A stretch of 64,000 nucleotides of DNA from an uncultured Enterocloster sp. (GTDB lineage Bacteria; Bacillota; Clostridia; Lachnospirales; Lachnospiraceae). Position numbers and translations under genes: made by a program. Below the pieces are notes generated by a model. It searched no databases. It was given only the letters and a program-made list of their open reading frames with translations, and was not told the DNA's origin. Positions 9,023 through 18,082 of this stretch are shown one piece after another. The stretch spans positions 62,001 through 126,000 of the forward strand of contig CALWRY010000001.1 in assembly GCA_944384065.1 (NCBI GenBank), read 5' to 3'. Each line of letters starts with the position of its first letter. The stretch's first letter is position 1.

Positions 9023-9970
9023 CTATACAACCTTATATGTGGGTTCCTTCCCGTGCAGTACTTCATCGATTCCCAAAATGGAGTCCATCGCCATGCGGAC
9101 CATGGCCTCCTTCGTCACCCCGGCGCAGTGGGGCGTCAGGATCACCCGATCCATACCGAACAGCGGGTTGTCTGTGTTCGCCGGCTCCGGATCCGTCACA
9201 TCCAGCCCGGCGCCTCCTATCTCGCCCGTCCGGATCGCCTCTGTCAGGGCCTGCTCGTCAATTATCTTTCCCCTGGCGGAATTCACAATCACCGCCGTGG
9301 GCTTCATCAGCTGAAATTCCCTGGCCCCCACGCTCTTAATGTTCTCCGGCGTAGCCGGTGTGTGGACGGAGACGTAATCGGATATCTTAAAGAGCTCATC
9401 CCGATCCGCCAGCAGCTCCACCCCTTTCAGATCCCTGTCCTTCGGTATGAAAGGATCGTAGGCCACCGCCCGCATCCCAAATCCGTTCATAGCAATCTGG
9501 GCTGTCATCATTCCGATTCTGCCAAGACCGATAAGGCCCAGGGTCTTTCCCGCCAGCTCCGTGTTGGGGTAGAGATCCTTTGCCTTATAATTCCCCTCCC
9601 GGTACTGCTTTGCCATGAAGGGAATCTTCTTTGCGCATGCCAGAACAAGGGCCATGGTGTGCTCAGCCACTGACAGGGAGTTGGCGTAGGGGGCGAATAC
9701 CACCCGCACGTGATTGTCCGCAGCCGCCTTTATGTCAATCGAATCATAGCCTGCTCCGTGCTTGGCAATCACCTTAAGCCTGGGGGAGCTCTCGATGATC
9801 TCCCGGTCAATCACCGCCACACGGATGATCACCGCGTCGCAGTCCTTGATATCCTCCAGGATCACGTCCTTGCTGATCCCCCTGCCCATTTTTACCTCAT
9901 ATCCCAGTTCTTTTAAATGTTCAATGCCTTCCGGAGCCACTGTCTCCGGAATCAAAACCTTATATGCCAT
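9023..9970 (-). CDS. D-2-hydroxyacid dehydrogenase (phosphoglycerate dehydrogenase-like)
   Basis: A 315-residue NAD-dependent 2-hydroxyacid dehydrogenase. It has the Rossmann motif GLIGLGRIGMMTAQIA near residue 145, catalytic Arg in VNSARGKIIDE, Glu in AGLDVTDPEP and His in ILTPHCAGVT. It lacks the ACT or ASB regulatory domains of SerA, so a catabolic role is more likely than serine synthesis. The start at 9970 is chosen because AAGGAGAGGG lies just upstream; an upstream in-frame codon at 10003 would lie in the leader. It is the first gene of the operon reading through the aldolase and second dehydrogenase into tctCBA. Confidence 0.87.
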   Translation of the reverse strand: MAYKVLIPETVAPEGIEHLKELGYEVKMGRGISKDVILEDIKDCDAVIIRVAVIDREIIESSPRLKVIAKHGAGYDSIDIKAAADNHVRVVFAPYANSLSVAEHTMALVLACAKKIPFMAKQYREGNYKAKDLYPNTELAGKTLGLIGLGRIGMMTAQIAMNGFGMRAVAYDPFIPKDRDLKGVELLADRDELFKISDYVSVHTPATPENIKSVGAREFQLMKPTAVIVNSARGKIIDEQALTEAIRTGEIGGAGLDVTDPEPANTDNPLFGMDRVILTPHCAGVTKEAMVRMAMDSILGIDEVLHGKEPTYKVV

Positions 9971-10132
9971 AACCCTCTCCTTCTTGTTCTTTTTTGCATG
10001 CATAAGAACTTTTGGATATTTTAACTATATTTCGATTATAATTACAACACTTACTACATTAAATTGACATATTCTCAATAATTAAATATTATTTTTTGTG
10101 TCAACTGCACAGTTTTCTTTTTATTTTATGTT
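9971..10132 (-). promoter_or_regulatory. AT-rich leader/promoter region of the carboxylate operon
   Basis: AT-rich spacer between the RpiR terminator and the operon. A minus-strand -10 TATAAT is present at 10035-10040 (plus strand ATTATA), but the -35 is weak, which would suit a promoter needing an activator. Regulation by the adjacent RpiR-type protein is an inference from position; I could not define an operator. Confidence 0.4.
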
Positions 10133-10171
10133 AAAAAAAACTCATTCACTACTTTTTTGTAGTGAATGAGT
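10133..10171 (-). terminator. Intrinsic terminator after the RpiR-type gene
   Basis: Perfect 11-bp stem CTCATTCACTA/TAGTGAATGAG (10141-10151 with 10160-10170) with a short loop. On the minus strand it is followed by eight T residues (10133-10140). It ends the lactonase-aroC-rpiR transcript. Confidence 0.88.
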
Positions 10172-10206
10172 GCTTTAAAATGTCGTTAATTTTATAACAG
10201 TACTGT

Positions 10207-11070
10207 TTACTGCTCCTGCTCCCGCAGACTCCTGAGCAGACGGTCCCGCTCCGTAAGCCTCTCCTGGTACTCCGCCGAATACTTCCAGCACAAGAGGGTG
10301 AGGAGGTACTCCAGCACCGCCATCGTCCCCACGGTTGAGTTGGAGAAAGCCATGTGCTGCGTCTCCACCAGGCAGATCAGCTCCGCCGACTTTGCTAACG
10401 GGGAGGATACGCTGTCCGTAATCGCGCAGTGGAAAGCGCTCTGCCGCTTGAACAGTTCCGCCAGCACCTTATCGATCTTAAAATATCTGGCATAGCTGAT
10501 GGACAGAACCACATCCTGATCCGTCAGGCTCTGGAGCTGGGCTACGGCCTCGTCCTCGCCGTTGGTCACCACGTGTACATCGTCCATGAGATAGCTGAGC
10601 AGGCGGCCGAACTGAAGCGCATTTCCCTTTGCTCCCCTGAGCCCCACCAAAAAGACCCGCTTCGCCCCATAGAGGACATCCGCGATTTTCTCGTACTTGT
10701 CATGGCTGTTCTGCTGAAGGGATCGCTCCACATTATTCAGAAGAAGTTTTGTCAGCTCCACCGAGAGATCCAGGCTTTTGTATCGCTCTGTCTGTATGTC
10801 GAACCGCTGGCTCAGATCATACTCTCCCACATTCGTCTTTGACAGATCCTCCGTCACATTCTCATAGAGCTCCGCCTTCAGATCTGAAAATCCTTTATAG
10901 CCGATAGCCCTGGCAAAGCGCACCACGGAGGCGTCGCTGACGCCAATTTCCCTGGCCACCTTGATAAGAGACATGGTGCATACCCGGTTCTGGTTTTTTA
11001 CAAAATAATCCGCGATCTTTTGCTGCTGCCTTGTCAGATCTGCGTTCTGTATGCTTCGAATCAGTTTCAT
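10207..11070 (-). CDS. MurR/RpiR-family transcriptional regulator
   Basis: A 287-residue regulator of the RpiR family. Residues 1-77 are the HTH_6 domain (LTRQQQKIADYFVKN ... GVSDASVVRFARAIGYKGFSDLK). Residues about 125-255 form a SIS (sugar isomerase) domain with VFLVGLRGAKGNALQFGRLL and DVVLSISYARYFK, which senses a phosphosugar or a similar ligand. Its ATG overlaps the aroC stop codon (ATGA at 11067-11070), so the two are translationally coupled. Downstream, after a terminator, lies the carboxylate operon, its most likely target; this is inferred from position only. It is complete and of normal length. Confidence 0.88.
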   Translation of the reverse strand: MKLIRSIQNADLTRQQQKIADYFVKNQNRVCTMSLIKVAREIGVSDASVVRFARAIGYKGFSDLKAELYENVTEDLSKTNVGEYDLSQRFDIQTERYKSLDLSVELTKLLLNNVERSLQQNSHDKYEKIADVLYGAKRVFLVGLRGAKGNALQFGRLLSYLMDDVHVVTNGEDEAVAQLQSLTDQDVVLSISYARYFKIDKVLAELFKRQSAFHCAITDSVSSPLAKSAELICLVETQHMAFSNSTVGTMAVLEYLLTLLCWKYSAEYQERLTERDRLLRSLREQEQ

Positions 11071-12191
11071 CTCACACTACCGCCAAAAAATGCCTGTATC
11101 CGATCCAGCCGGGAGCTCATGGACAGAAGCAGCAGATCTACGGCGGTAAGCGCCGCCATAGCCTCCACCACCACCACAGCCCGGGGCACAATAATCGGGT
11201 CGTGGCGGCCTCTTATCTCAATCTCCTGCTCCCTGCCGAAGCGATCCACTGTGTGCTGGGGCCGGGCGATGGACGGGGTGGGCTTAAATGCCGCCCGAAA
11301 GATCACCGGGCTGCCGTCGCTGATACCTCCCAGGGTTCCCCCGGCATGGTTGGTCCTCTTTACCGCAGCCGGGGAGGCGCCTCCCCTCCCCGCAGCTGCA
11401 AAGGCATCATTGTTCTCCGAGCCCCGCATGGCCGCCGCGCCAAATCCGGAGCCTATTTCAAAGCCCTTCACCGCGCCGATGGAGAGAATGGCCTTCGCCA
11501 GATTGGCGTCCAGCTTCTCGAACACCGGCTCCCCGATGCCCGCAGGAAGCCCCTCGATGACGCACTCCACCACGCCCCCCGAGGAGTCCTTCTCCGCCAT
11601 CAGCCGCTCCAGATAGGCCTCTGCCTCCAAGGCCGCCTGGGCGTCCGGCATATAGAGGCGGTTTTTGTCCCGCTCCGCCCGATCCATCCGCTCCGGGTCA
11701 ATGGCAACAGGGCCGATGGATCGGGTGTAGGCGTATACCCGAACCCCCAGGCTCTCAAGGAGCTTGGCCGCGATGGCACCGCCGGCCACCCGGCCCACGG
11801 TCTCCCGCCCCGAGGAGCGGCCGCCGCCCCGATAGTCCCGGAACCCGTACTTCTGGTCAAAGGTATAGTCCGCGTGGCCCGGACGGTACACATCCATAAT
11901 GTTTCCATAGTCCTTGGTTCTCTGATCCTTGTTGCGCACCTCCAGGGCAATGGGCGTGCCTGTGGTCCTGCCCTCAAAGACGCCGGAGAGGATCTCCACC
12001 TGATCCCCCTCCTGCCTGGCTGTGGTAAACTTGCTCTGTCCGGGCTTTCTCCGATCCAGGTAAGCCTGGATGTCCTCCTCCGCCAGGGGCAGCCCCGCCG
12101 GGCAGCCGTCCACCACAGCTCCGATTCCCTTTCCATGGGACTCTCCCCATGTAGTCACTCTGAAAATTGTCCCATAGCCGGAACCTGCCAT
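11067..12191 (-). CDS. aroC: Chorismate synthase
   Basis: A 374-residue chorismate synthase, converting 5-enolpyruvylshikimate 3-phosphate to chorismate with reduced FMN, the last step of the shikimate pathway (cytoplasm). All three family signatures are visible: GESHGKGIGAVVDGCP near the N terminus, RPGHADYT in the middle followed by RDYRGGGRSSGRETVGRVA, and the C-terminal GGISDGSPVIFRAAFKPTPS. Length is normal. Oddly it is not in a shikimate cluster: it lies 15 bases after a lactonase-like gene and overlaps an rpiR-type regulator by four bases. Confidence 0.97.
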   Translation of the reverse strand: MAGSGYGTIFRVTTWGESHGKGIGAVVDGCPAGLPLAEEDIQAYLDRRKPGQSKFTTARQEGDQVEILSGVFEGRTTGTPIALEVRNKDQRTKDYGNIMDVYRPGHADYTFDQKYGFRDYRGGGRSSGRETVGRVAGGAIAAKLLESLGVRVYAYTRSIGPVAIDPERMDRAERDKNRLYMPDAQAALEAEAYLERLMAEKDSSGGVVECVIEGLPAGIGEPVFEKLDANLAKAILSIGAVKGFEIGSGFGAAAMRGSENNDAFAAAGRGGASPAAVKRTNHAGGTLGGISDGSPVIFRAAFKPTPSIARPQHTVDRFGREQEIEIRGRHDPIIVPRAVVVVEAMAALTAVDLLLLSMSSRLDRIQAFFGGSVR

Positions 12192-12206
12192 ACGCTAACG
12201 CTCCTC

Positions 12207-13265
12207 TCAGTCCCCAATCCTCGCAATGGTGCAGCAGTTGGGCTCATTTACCTTCACGCTGCGCCCGCTCATCACCAGAAGCCCCTTCTCATAGTCCACC
12301 TTAAAGAAGGTGATGGTACCGCTGTCGTGATTCAGGGAGGCGATGTGCTGGGAATCCGGGAACACCGCAATATCCTTGGGATATTCCCCGCTGATGGGGA
12401 GGCAGCAGAGCATGGTGAGAAGCCCCGTCTCCTCGTCCCTGCGGAACACGCTGATGGTATTCTCCCCTGCGTTGGAGCAGTAGATATACTTCTGATCCCA
12501 GGAAAGCCGCATGGCGCAGGCCACCGTCATATTCCCCGGATTCTTGGTGGAGGTGGTGGAAATGGTCTGGATCTTCTCAATCACCGGAGCCCGATCCCCG
12601 GTCTGGTAGGTGAACACGTCAATGGCGTTCTTTAACTCATACATCAGGTAAATAAAGCGGCCGTCCGCGCTGAAGCGGAAGTGCCTGGGAGCAGACTCCA
12701 GCTCGCAGCGGATGGCATCCACCTGGACAAGCTTCTTCTCCTTCTCATTAAAACGGTAGATCTTCACCTGGTCAATGCCGTTGTCCACGGAGAGCACATA
12801 CTTCCCGTCCGGCATCCGGCGGGTGCAGGTCACGTGGGGGCGGAAATTGCGCTCCGCCACGCTGCCGTATCCCTTGTCAAATACGCCGTCCACGATCTCG
12901 CCCACGGATCCGTCCTTGTTGAGGCTTAAAACCGTGGTCTTCCCATCGTGGTAGCCGGAGACAAACACATACTTGTCCTCCAGGTCCGTGCACAGGTGGC
13001 ATCCTCTCATGCCACGGATGGACGCGCTGTTCAGCCTTGCCAGGCTTCCGTTCTCCAGGATGCGGAAGGAGACAACCCCCTCATCCGCTATGGAGTACAG
13101 CGTCTTCCCGTCGCTGGACGCGATCACGTAGGAGGAATTGTTCACCTCCATCTCACAGCGCTCCCTGAAAACGCCCTTTTCCACGTCCACGTCGTAGACG
13201 GTGATTCCCTTGGCGTTTCCCGTATAGGAATAGGAGCCCACATATGCCATATACTTGCCTTTCAT
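12207..13265 (-). CDS. Lactonase-family beta-propeller protein (6-phosphogluconolactonase-like)
   Basis: A protein of about 352 residues of the seven-bladed beta-propeller lactonase family (PF10282, YbhE/Pgl type). Repeats of the sort YVGSYSYTGNAKGITVYDVD, RHFRFSADGRFIYLMYEL and YPKDIAVFPDSQHIASLNHD are seen, with conserved RPHVTCTRRMPDGKYVLSVDNG. Members hydrolyse 6-phosphogluconolactone or have unknown lactone or carbohydrate substrates. No signal peptide is seen, so it is probably cytoplasmic. The start is uncertain: 13265 (chosen) or 13250. The longer frame to 13310 would start at the -10 box at 13311 and before the expected transcript start. First gene of the operon with aroC and rpiR. 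Confidence 0.75.
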   Translation of the reverse strand: MKGKYMAYVGSYSYTGNAKGITVYDVDVEKGVFRERCEMEVNNSSYVIASSDGKTLYSIADEGVVSFRILENGSLARLNSASIRGMRGCHLCTDLEDKYVFVSGYHDGKTTVLSLNKDGSVGEIVDGVFDKGYGSVAERNFRPHVTCTRRMPDGKYVLSVDNGIDQVKIYRFNEKEKKLVQVDAIRCELESAPRHFRFSADGRFIYLMYELKNAIDVFTYQTGDRAPVIEKIQTISTTSTKNPGNMTVACAMRLSWDQKYIYCSNAGENTISVFRRDEETGLLTMLCCLPISGEYPKDIAVFPDSQHIASLNHDSGTITFFKVDYEKGLLVMSGRSVKVNEPNCCTIARIGD

Positions 13266-13310
13266 GCCCTTTTTGTACCTCCCTGCGTTTCTATGATTTA
13301 GCTTAAGCAC

Positions 13311-13339
13311 ATCATAGCATAATTTCCTATATTTGTTAA
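13311..13339 (-). promoter_or_regulatory. Promoter of the lactonase-aroC-rpiR operon
   Basis: Minus strand: -35 TTAACA (13334-13339), 17-base spacer, -10 TATGAT (13311-13316). It is back to back with the promoter of the polyamine operon. Confidence 0.65.
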
Positions 13340-13375
13340 GCCTGAAGTTGCTCTATGGCTATTTTCAAAAAGGTG

Positions 13376-13403
13376 TTGACATCTGATTTATATCATGTAT
13401 AAT
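13376..13403 (+). promoter_or_regulatory. Promoter of the XRE-cupin/potABCD operon
   Basis: Plus strand: -35 TTGACA (13376-13381), 16-base spacer, -10 TATAAT (13398-13403). Both hexamers are consensus. The leader to the start codon at 13505 is about 95 bases, AT-rich, with AAAGGGAGG before the ATG. Confidence 0.8.
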
Positions 13404-13504
13404 GTAAAGCGCCTTGTTTATTATTACTAAACTTTTTGCTTATTTTTACAATCAGTCAGTATTTGTAAACTTTTTGTTAAGTATTATGGAAAGGGAGGAA
13501 TTTT

Positions 13505-14038
13505 ATGGACATCGGAAACCGGTTAAAGGACCTGCGGGTTTTAAAGGGCCTCACCCAGGAGGAGCTTGCCGACCGGGCGGAGCTGTCCAAGGGATTCATT
13601 TCCCAGGTAGAGCGCAATCTGACCTCCCCCTCCATCGCCACCCTGATGGATATCCTTCAGTGCCTGGGACTGACCATCGGCGAGTTTTTCAATGAGGAGC
13701 CTGAGGAGCAGATCGTATTCGGCCATCAGGACTACTTTGAGAAGGTTGACAACGAGTTAAATAATACGATCAAGTGGATTATCCCCAATGCCCAGAAGCA
13801 CATCATGGAGCCCATCCTCCTGACCCTTCAGGCTGCGGGATCCACCTATCCGGATAATCCCCACGAGGGGGAGGAATTCGGATACGTGCTGTCCGGCTCC
13901 ATCTCCATCCATCTGGGGAACCGGATCTACCGTGCCAAAAAGGGAGAGTCCTTTTACTTCATCCCGGACAAGAAGCACTTTCTAACCACAAAAAGCGGGG
14001 CGGTTGTCCTCTGGGTCAGCTCGCCGCCAAGCTTCTAA
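13505..14038 (+). CDS. XRE-family regulator with C-terminal cupin domain
   Basis: A 177-residue regulator. Residues 5-60 are a Cro/CI-type helix-turn-helix ([36 protein letters not shown]). Residues about 100-172 are a cupin barrel with [20 protein letters not shown] and [11 protein letters not shown], which usually senses a small ligand. This architecture (PuuR-like) commonly controls polyamine or amino-acid genes. It sits 20 bases upstream of potA in the same transcript under a consensus promoter, so it most likely regulates the potABCD operon, and itself, in response to polyamine. The ligand is inferred from context only. Confidence 0.9.
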   Translation: MDIGNRLKDLRVLKGLTQEELADRAELSKGFISQVERNLTSPSIATLMDILQCLGLTIGEFFNEEPEEQIVFGHQDYFEKVDNELNNTIKWIIPNAQKHIMEPILLTLQAAGSTYPDNPHEGEEFGYVLSGSISIHLGNRIYRAKKGESFYFIPDKKHFLTTKSGAVVLWVSSPPSF

Positions 14039-14058
14039 AGACAAAGGAGAACGATGCC

Positions 14059-15135
14059 ATGAGCCAGCCACTTATCGATTTGCAGCACATTTTTAAAAGC
14101 TTTGACGGGGAACTGGTCTTAGACGACCTGGACCTCTCCATCGAGGAGAACAGCTTTGTGACCCTCCTTGGTCCCAGCGGATGCGGCAAGACCACTACCC
14201 TGCGCATTCTCGGCGGCTTTACCACGCCGGACAAGGGCCAGGTTTTCTTCGAGGGCAAGGACATCACTCAGGTTCCGCCCAACAAGCGGCCGTTAAATAC
14301 GGTATTTCAGAAGTACGCCCTCTTTCCCCACATGAATATTGCGGAAAATATTGCCTTTGGCCTGAAAATCAAGAACAAGCCCAAGGCCTACATTGACGAC
14401 AAGATCAAATATGCCCTGAAGTTAGTCAATCTCTCCGGCTATGAAAACCGGGACGTGGCCTCCCTCTCCGGCGGCCAGCAGCAGCGGATCGCCATCGCCC
14501 GGGCCATTGTAAACGAGCCCCGCGTGCTCCTCTTGGACGAGCCCCTGGGAGCCCTGGATCTGAAGCTGCGCCAGGACATGCAGTATGAGCTCATACGGCT
14601 GAAAAATGAGCTGGGCATCACCTTTGTCTACGTGACCCACGACCAGGAGGAGGCCCTGACCATGTCCGATACCATTGTCGTCATGAACCAGGGCTACATC
14701 CAGCAGATGGGCTCCCCGGAGCAGATCTACAATGAGCCGGAGAACGCCTTTGTGGCCGACTTCATCGGGGAGAGCAATATTGTGAGCGGCACCATGATAC
14801 GGGACGAGCTGGTGGAGATCTTCGGCGCCCGGTTCTCCTGTGTGGACAAGGGCTTTGGAAACAACAAGCCGGTGGATGTGGTCATCCGGCCCGAGGACAT
14901 CGATCTGGTTACCCCGGAGCAAGGCACCCTGACAGGCACTGTGACCCACCTGATTTTCAAGGGCGTCCACTACGAGATGGAGGTAACCACTCCTGACGGC
15001 TTTGAGTGGCTGGTCCACTCCACGGACATGTTCCCTGTGGGGCAGAAGGTGGGCATCCATGTGGATCCCTTCGACATCCAGATTATGAACAAGCCGGCCT
15101 CCGAGGACGAAGAAGCCCTGGGAGTGGGTGAATAA
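14059..15135 (+). CDS. potA: Spermidine/putrescine ABC transporter ATP-binding protein
   Basis: A 358-residue ABC ATPase, the energy-coupling subunit of a polyamine importer, working as a dimer on the inner face of the membrane. Walker A is GPSGCGKTT (residues about 38-46), the signature is [14 protein letters not shown], Walker B is [13 protein letters not shown], and the switch His lies in VTHDQEEA. The C-terminal third is a TOBE regulatory domain. Length is slightly below the E. coli protein (378). It starts 20 bases after the regulator gene, with AAAGGAG as ribosome site, and its end overlaps the potB leader. Confidence 0.93.
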   Translation: MSQPLIDLQHIFKSFDGELVLDDLDLSIEENSFVTLLGPSGCGKTTTLRILGGFTTPDKGQVFFEGKDITQVPPNKRPLNTVFQKYALFPHMNIAENIAFGLKIKNKPKAYIDDKIKYALKLVNLSGYENRDVASLSGGQQQRIAIARAIVNEPRVLLLDEPLGALDLKLRQDMQYELIRLKNELGITFVYVTHDQEEALTMSDTIVVMNQGYIQQMGSPEQIYNEPENAFVADFIGESNIVSGTMIRDELVEIFGARFSCVDKGFGNNKPVDVVIRPEDIDLVTPEQGTLTGTVTHLIFKGVHYEMEVTTPDGFEWLVHSTDMFPVGQKVGIHVDPFDIQIMNKPASEDEEALGVGE

Positions 15136-15151
15136 AAAGGAGGCTTCTCTC

Positions 15152-15991
15152 ATGAACCAAGCAGAAAAACGCGCTATCCTGGGGCGGGCGCTTCTGTCCG
15201 GTCCCTATCTCATATGGATGACCGGCTTTATCCTCATCCCCCTGGCTATTATCCTCTGGTACGGCCTGACCAGTGGGGAAGGCGCTTTTACCCTGGCAAA
15301 TGTGATCTCCATCACGGATCCGGACCACGCCAAGGCCCTGTGGCTCTCCCTGTGGCTCTCCCTGGCAAGCACCGCCATCTGCCTGGGGCTTGCCTACCCC
15401 CTGGCCATGATCCTTCGGGGAAGGAAGGCGGTGGCCGGCGGCTTCATCGTATTTATATTCATCCTCCCCATGTGGATGAATTTCCTGCTGCGGACCATGG
15501 CCTGGCAGACCCTTCTGGAGAAGAACGGCGTGATCAACGGCATTCTCTCCTTTCTCGGCCTGCCCGCCCAGTCCCTGATCAACACGCCGGGGGCCATCAT
15601 CCTGGGCATGGTCTACAATTTCCTGCCCTTCATGGTGCTCCCCATCTACAATGTGCTGTCCAAGATTGACGACAGCATCATTGAGGCCGCCATGGATCTG
15701 GGGGCCAGCGGCTTTGAACGCCTTGTAAAAATCTGGCTGCCCTTAAGCCTTCCGGGAATTATCAGCGGCATCACCATGGTGTTCGTTCCCTCCCTCACCA
15801 CTTTTGTCATCTCCGATCTGCTGGGCGGGAGCAAGATCCTCCTCATTGGAAATGTCATCGAGCAGGAGTTCACCCGGGGGAGCAACTGGCATCTAGGCGG
15901 CGGCCTGTCCCTGGTGCTCATGGTCTTCATCTTGATCAGCATGGCCATGATCGCCAAATACGACAAAAACGGGGAGGGGAATGCATTCTGA
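15152..15991 (+). CDS. potB: Spermidine/putrescine ABC transporter permease
   Basis: A 279-residue membrane permease with six hydrophobic segments. It carries the EAA loop typical of binding-protein-dependent permeases (EAAMDLGASGFERLVKIWLPLSLPGIISG), which docks on PotA. The start at 15152 is chosen because AAAAAGGAGG lies eight bases upstream; an in-frame ATG at 15128 overlaps potA. It ends with TGATG, sharing one base with the potC start, so translation is coupled. Confidence 0.92.
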   Translation: MNQAEKRAILGRALLSGPYLIWMTGFILIPLAIILWYGLTSGEGAFTLANVISITDPDHAKALWLSLWLSLASTAICLGLAYPLAMILRGRKAVAGGFIVFIFILPMWMNFLLRTMAWQTLLEKNGVINGILSFLGLPAQSLINTPGAIILGMVYNFLPFMVLPIYNVLSKIDDSIIEAAMDLGASGFERLVKIWLPLSLPGIISGITMVFVPSLTTFVISDLLGGSKILLIGNVIEQEFTRGSNWHLGGGLSLVLMVFILISMAMIAKYDKNGEGNAF

Positions 15992-16809
15992 TGAAAAAGA
16001 GCACACGGATCCTGCGCAGGATCGTTTCTGACTTTTATATGGTAATCATTTTGATTTTCCTTTACGCCCCCATCCTCACCATGATGGTCCTGTCCTTCAA
16101 TGCATCCAAGTCCAGGACCCAGTGGGGCGGATTTACCCTGGAGTGGTATGCCCAGATGTTCGACAGCCGCTCCATCATGAGCGCCCTGTCCACCACCCTG
16201 ACCGTGGCCTTTGCCTCCGCCCTCATCGCCACCATCATCGGCACTGCGGCGGCTATTGCCATCCAGCGCATGCAGCCCGGTCCCCGAACCTTTGTCATGG
16301 GCGTCACCAACATCCCCATGCTGAACGCGGACATTGTGACCGGCATCTCCCTGATGCTCTCCTTTATCGCCTTCGGCATCTCCCTGGGCTTTGAGACGGT
16401 GCTCATCGCCCACATCACCTTCAATATCCCCTACGTGATATTGAGCGTGATGCCCAAGCTCAAGCAGACCGACCGGTCCACCTACGAGGCCGCCCTGGAT
16501 CTAGGGGCCTCCCCCATCCAGGCTTTCTTCAAGGTGACCTTCCCGGACATCCTGCCAGGGGTGCTCTCCGGCTTCCTCCTGGCCTTCACTATGTCCCTGG
16601 ATGATTTTATCATCACCCACTTTACCAAGGGTGCGGGCATCAACACGCTGTCCACCCTGATTTACAGTGAGGTCCGGCGGGGCATCCGGCCCTCCATGTA
16701 CGCACTGTCCACCCTGATTTTCCTCGTAGTGCTGGTCCTTCTCATCATCGTGAACTTCCGGCCCGAGAAAAAGAGGCAGCCGTCCCATGCGGCTGCAAAG
16801 AAAACATGA
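15991..16809 (+). CDS. potC: Spermidine/putrescine ABC transporter permease
   Basis: A 272-residue partner permease with six hydrophobic segments. Typical PotC features are SFNASKSRTQWGGFTLEWY in the first periplasmic loop, the EAA loop EAALDLGASPIQAFFKVTFPDILPG, and SLDDFIITHFTKG near the C terminus. It overlaps potB by one base and precedes potD by 19 bases. Confidence 0.93.
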   Translation: MKKSTRILRRIVSDFYMVIILIFLYAPILTMMVLSFNASKSRTQWGGFTLEWYAQMFDSRSIMSALSTTLTVAFASALIATIIGTAAAIAIQRMQPGPRTFVMGVTNIPMLNADIVTGISLMLSFIAFGISLGFETVLIAHITFNIPYVILSVMPKLKQTDRSTYEAALDLGASPIQAFFKVTFPDILPGVLSGFLLAFTMSLDDFIITHFTKGAGINTLSTLIYSEVRRGIRPSMYALSTLIFLVVLVLLIIVNFRPEKKRQPSHAAAKKT

Positions 16810-16828
16810 AAAGGAGTATGAAAAGCAA

Positions 16829-17935
16829 ATGAAAAAGCACACGATTTCCCTTATGACCGGCATTTCCCTCACCGCCGCAGCCCTCACCCTGGGCCTTTCC
16901 GGCTGCGGGGCCTCCGCTTCCGGCGGATCCGATGACAATTCCCTCTATGTCTACAACTGGGGCGAGTACATCGACGAATCCGTTATCGACCAGTTTGAGG
17001 AGGAGACCGGCATCTCCGTGGTCTACGACGTATTTGAGACCAACGAGGAGATGTACCCGGTCATCGAGGCCGGGGCCGTCAAGTACGACGTGGTCTGTCC
17101 CTCCGACTATATGATCCAGAAGATGCAGGAAAATGGCCTTCTGGCGGAGATTAATTTTGACAACATCCCCAACTACAGCCAGATTGGCCAGGAATACAGG
17201 GATATGTCCGAGGCCTTTGATCCGGGCAACAAATATTCCGTCCCCTACTGCTGGGGCACCATGGGCATCCTCTACAACACCAAGCGCCTGGAGGAGCTGG
17301 GCGTGCCCGCCCCCACCAAGTGGGCGGATCTGTGGGACGAGCGCTTAAGCGGTGAGATCCTCATGCAGAACAGCGTGCGGGACACCTTTACCGCCGCCTT
17401 AAAGATGTTAGGATACTCCTTAAATTCCACCAATGAGGAGGAGCTGGCCCAGGCCCGGGATCTCCTCATCGAGCAGAAGCCCCTAGTCCAGGCCTATGTC
17501 ATCGATCAGGTCCGGGATAAGATGATTGGCGGCGAGGCCGCTGTGGCCATGATCTACTCCGGCGAGATGCTCTACATCCAGGACTCTGTGGCTGAGCAGG
17601 GCTTAGACTACACCCTGGAGTACATCATCCCCGAGGAGGGCACCAACTACTGGCTGGATTCCTGGGTAATTCCCGCCAACGCGGAGCACAAGGAGAACGC
17701 GGAGAAATGGATTGACTTCCTCTGCCGCCCGGATATTGCCAAGAAAAATTTTGATTACATCACCTACCCCACCCCCAACACCGGCGCCTATGAGATGCTG
17801 GATGACAACTTAAAGAACAACACCGCTCTCTTTCCGGATTTAAGCAAGCTCACCAACTGCGAGACCATCAAGTACCTGGGAGATGACGTAGACGCCATTT
17901 ATAATGATATGTGGAAGGAAATTAAGGCGGAATAA
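16829..17935 (+). CDS. potD: Spermidine/putrescine-binding lipoprotein
   Basis: A 368-residue extracellular polyamine-binding lipoprotein. The signal peptide ends in lipobox LSGC near residue 26. The mature part opens LYVYNWGEYIDESVIDQFEEETG, the hallmark of PotD/PotF proteins. Conserved ligand-pocket stretches are YDVVCPSDYMIQKM, YCWGTMGILYNTK and NYWLDSWVIPANAEHKENA. The start at 16829 gives a proper signal peptide; AAGGAG lies 12 bases upstream, a little far. Last gene of the operon, followed by a strong terminator. Confidence 0.94.
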   Translation: MKKHTISLMTGISLTAAALTLGLSGCGASASGGSDDNSLYVYNWGEYIDESVIDQFEEETGISVVYDVFETNEEMYPVIEAGAVKYDVVCPSDYMIQKMQENGLLAEINFDNIPNYSQIGQEYRDMSEAFDPGNKYSVPYCWGTMGILYNTKRLEELGVPAPTKWADLWDERLSGEILMQNSVRDTFTAALKMLGYSLNSTNEEELAQARDLLIEQKPLVQAYVIDQVRDKMIGGEAAVAMIYSGEMLYIQDSVAEQGLDYTLEYIIPEEGTNYWLDSWVIPANAEHKENAEKWIDFLCRPDIAKKNFDYITYPTPNTGAYEMLDDNLKNNTALFPDLSKLTNCETIKYLGDDVDAIYNDMWKEIKAE

Positions 17936-17947
17936 TCTCCGTCCGGA

Positions 17948-17982
17948 CGCCCTGGAGCCCGTGCTCCGGGGCGCTTTGTTTT
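17948..17982 (+). terminator. Intrinsic terminator of the potABCD operon
   Basis: An 11-bp stem (17948-17958 with 17963-17973, one T-G pair) with loop CCGT, followed by CTTTGTTTTG. Confidence 0.88.
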
Positions 17983-18019
17983 GATCCGGGAAAGGTTCTC
18001 CGGCCCGCGCACTTACCAT

Positions 18020-18048
18020 TTGTAAAATACCCCCGATTCTGCTACAAT
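18020..18048 (+). promoter_or_regulatory. Promoter of the DtxR-type regulator gene
   Basis: Plus strand: -35 TTGTAA (18020-18025), 17-base spacer, extended -10 TGCTACAAT with hexamer TACAAT at 18043-18048. The only upstream in-frame ATG of the next gene (18047) lies inside this -10 box, which excludes it as the start. Confidence 0.7.
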
Positions 18049-18082
18049 GGGTGTATCAGCGATTCAGCAAGGAGGGTTATTT

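Noticed and set aside
10064..10104. TTGACA ... TGTCAA inverted repeat as a second invertible element
   Set aside because: Only six bases per arm, AT-rich background and no recombinase nearby; expected by chance.
11031..12635. A 534-codon plus-strand open frame across aroC
   Set aside because: It is the shadow of aroC and the lactonase gene on the other strand; the protein has no recognisable motifs and is full of Arg, Gly and His runs typical of antisense frames in GC-rich DNA.
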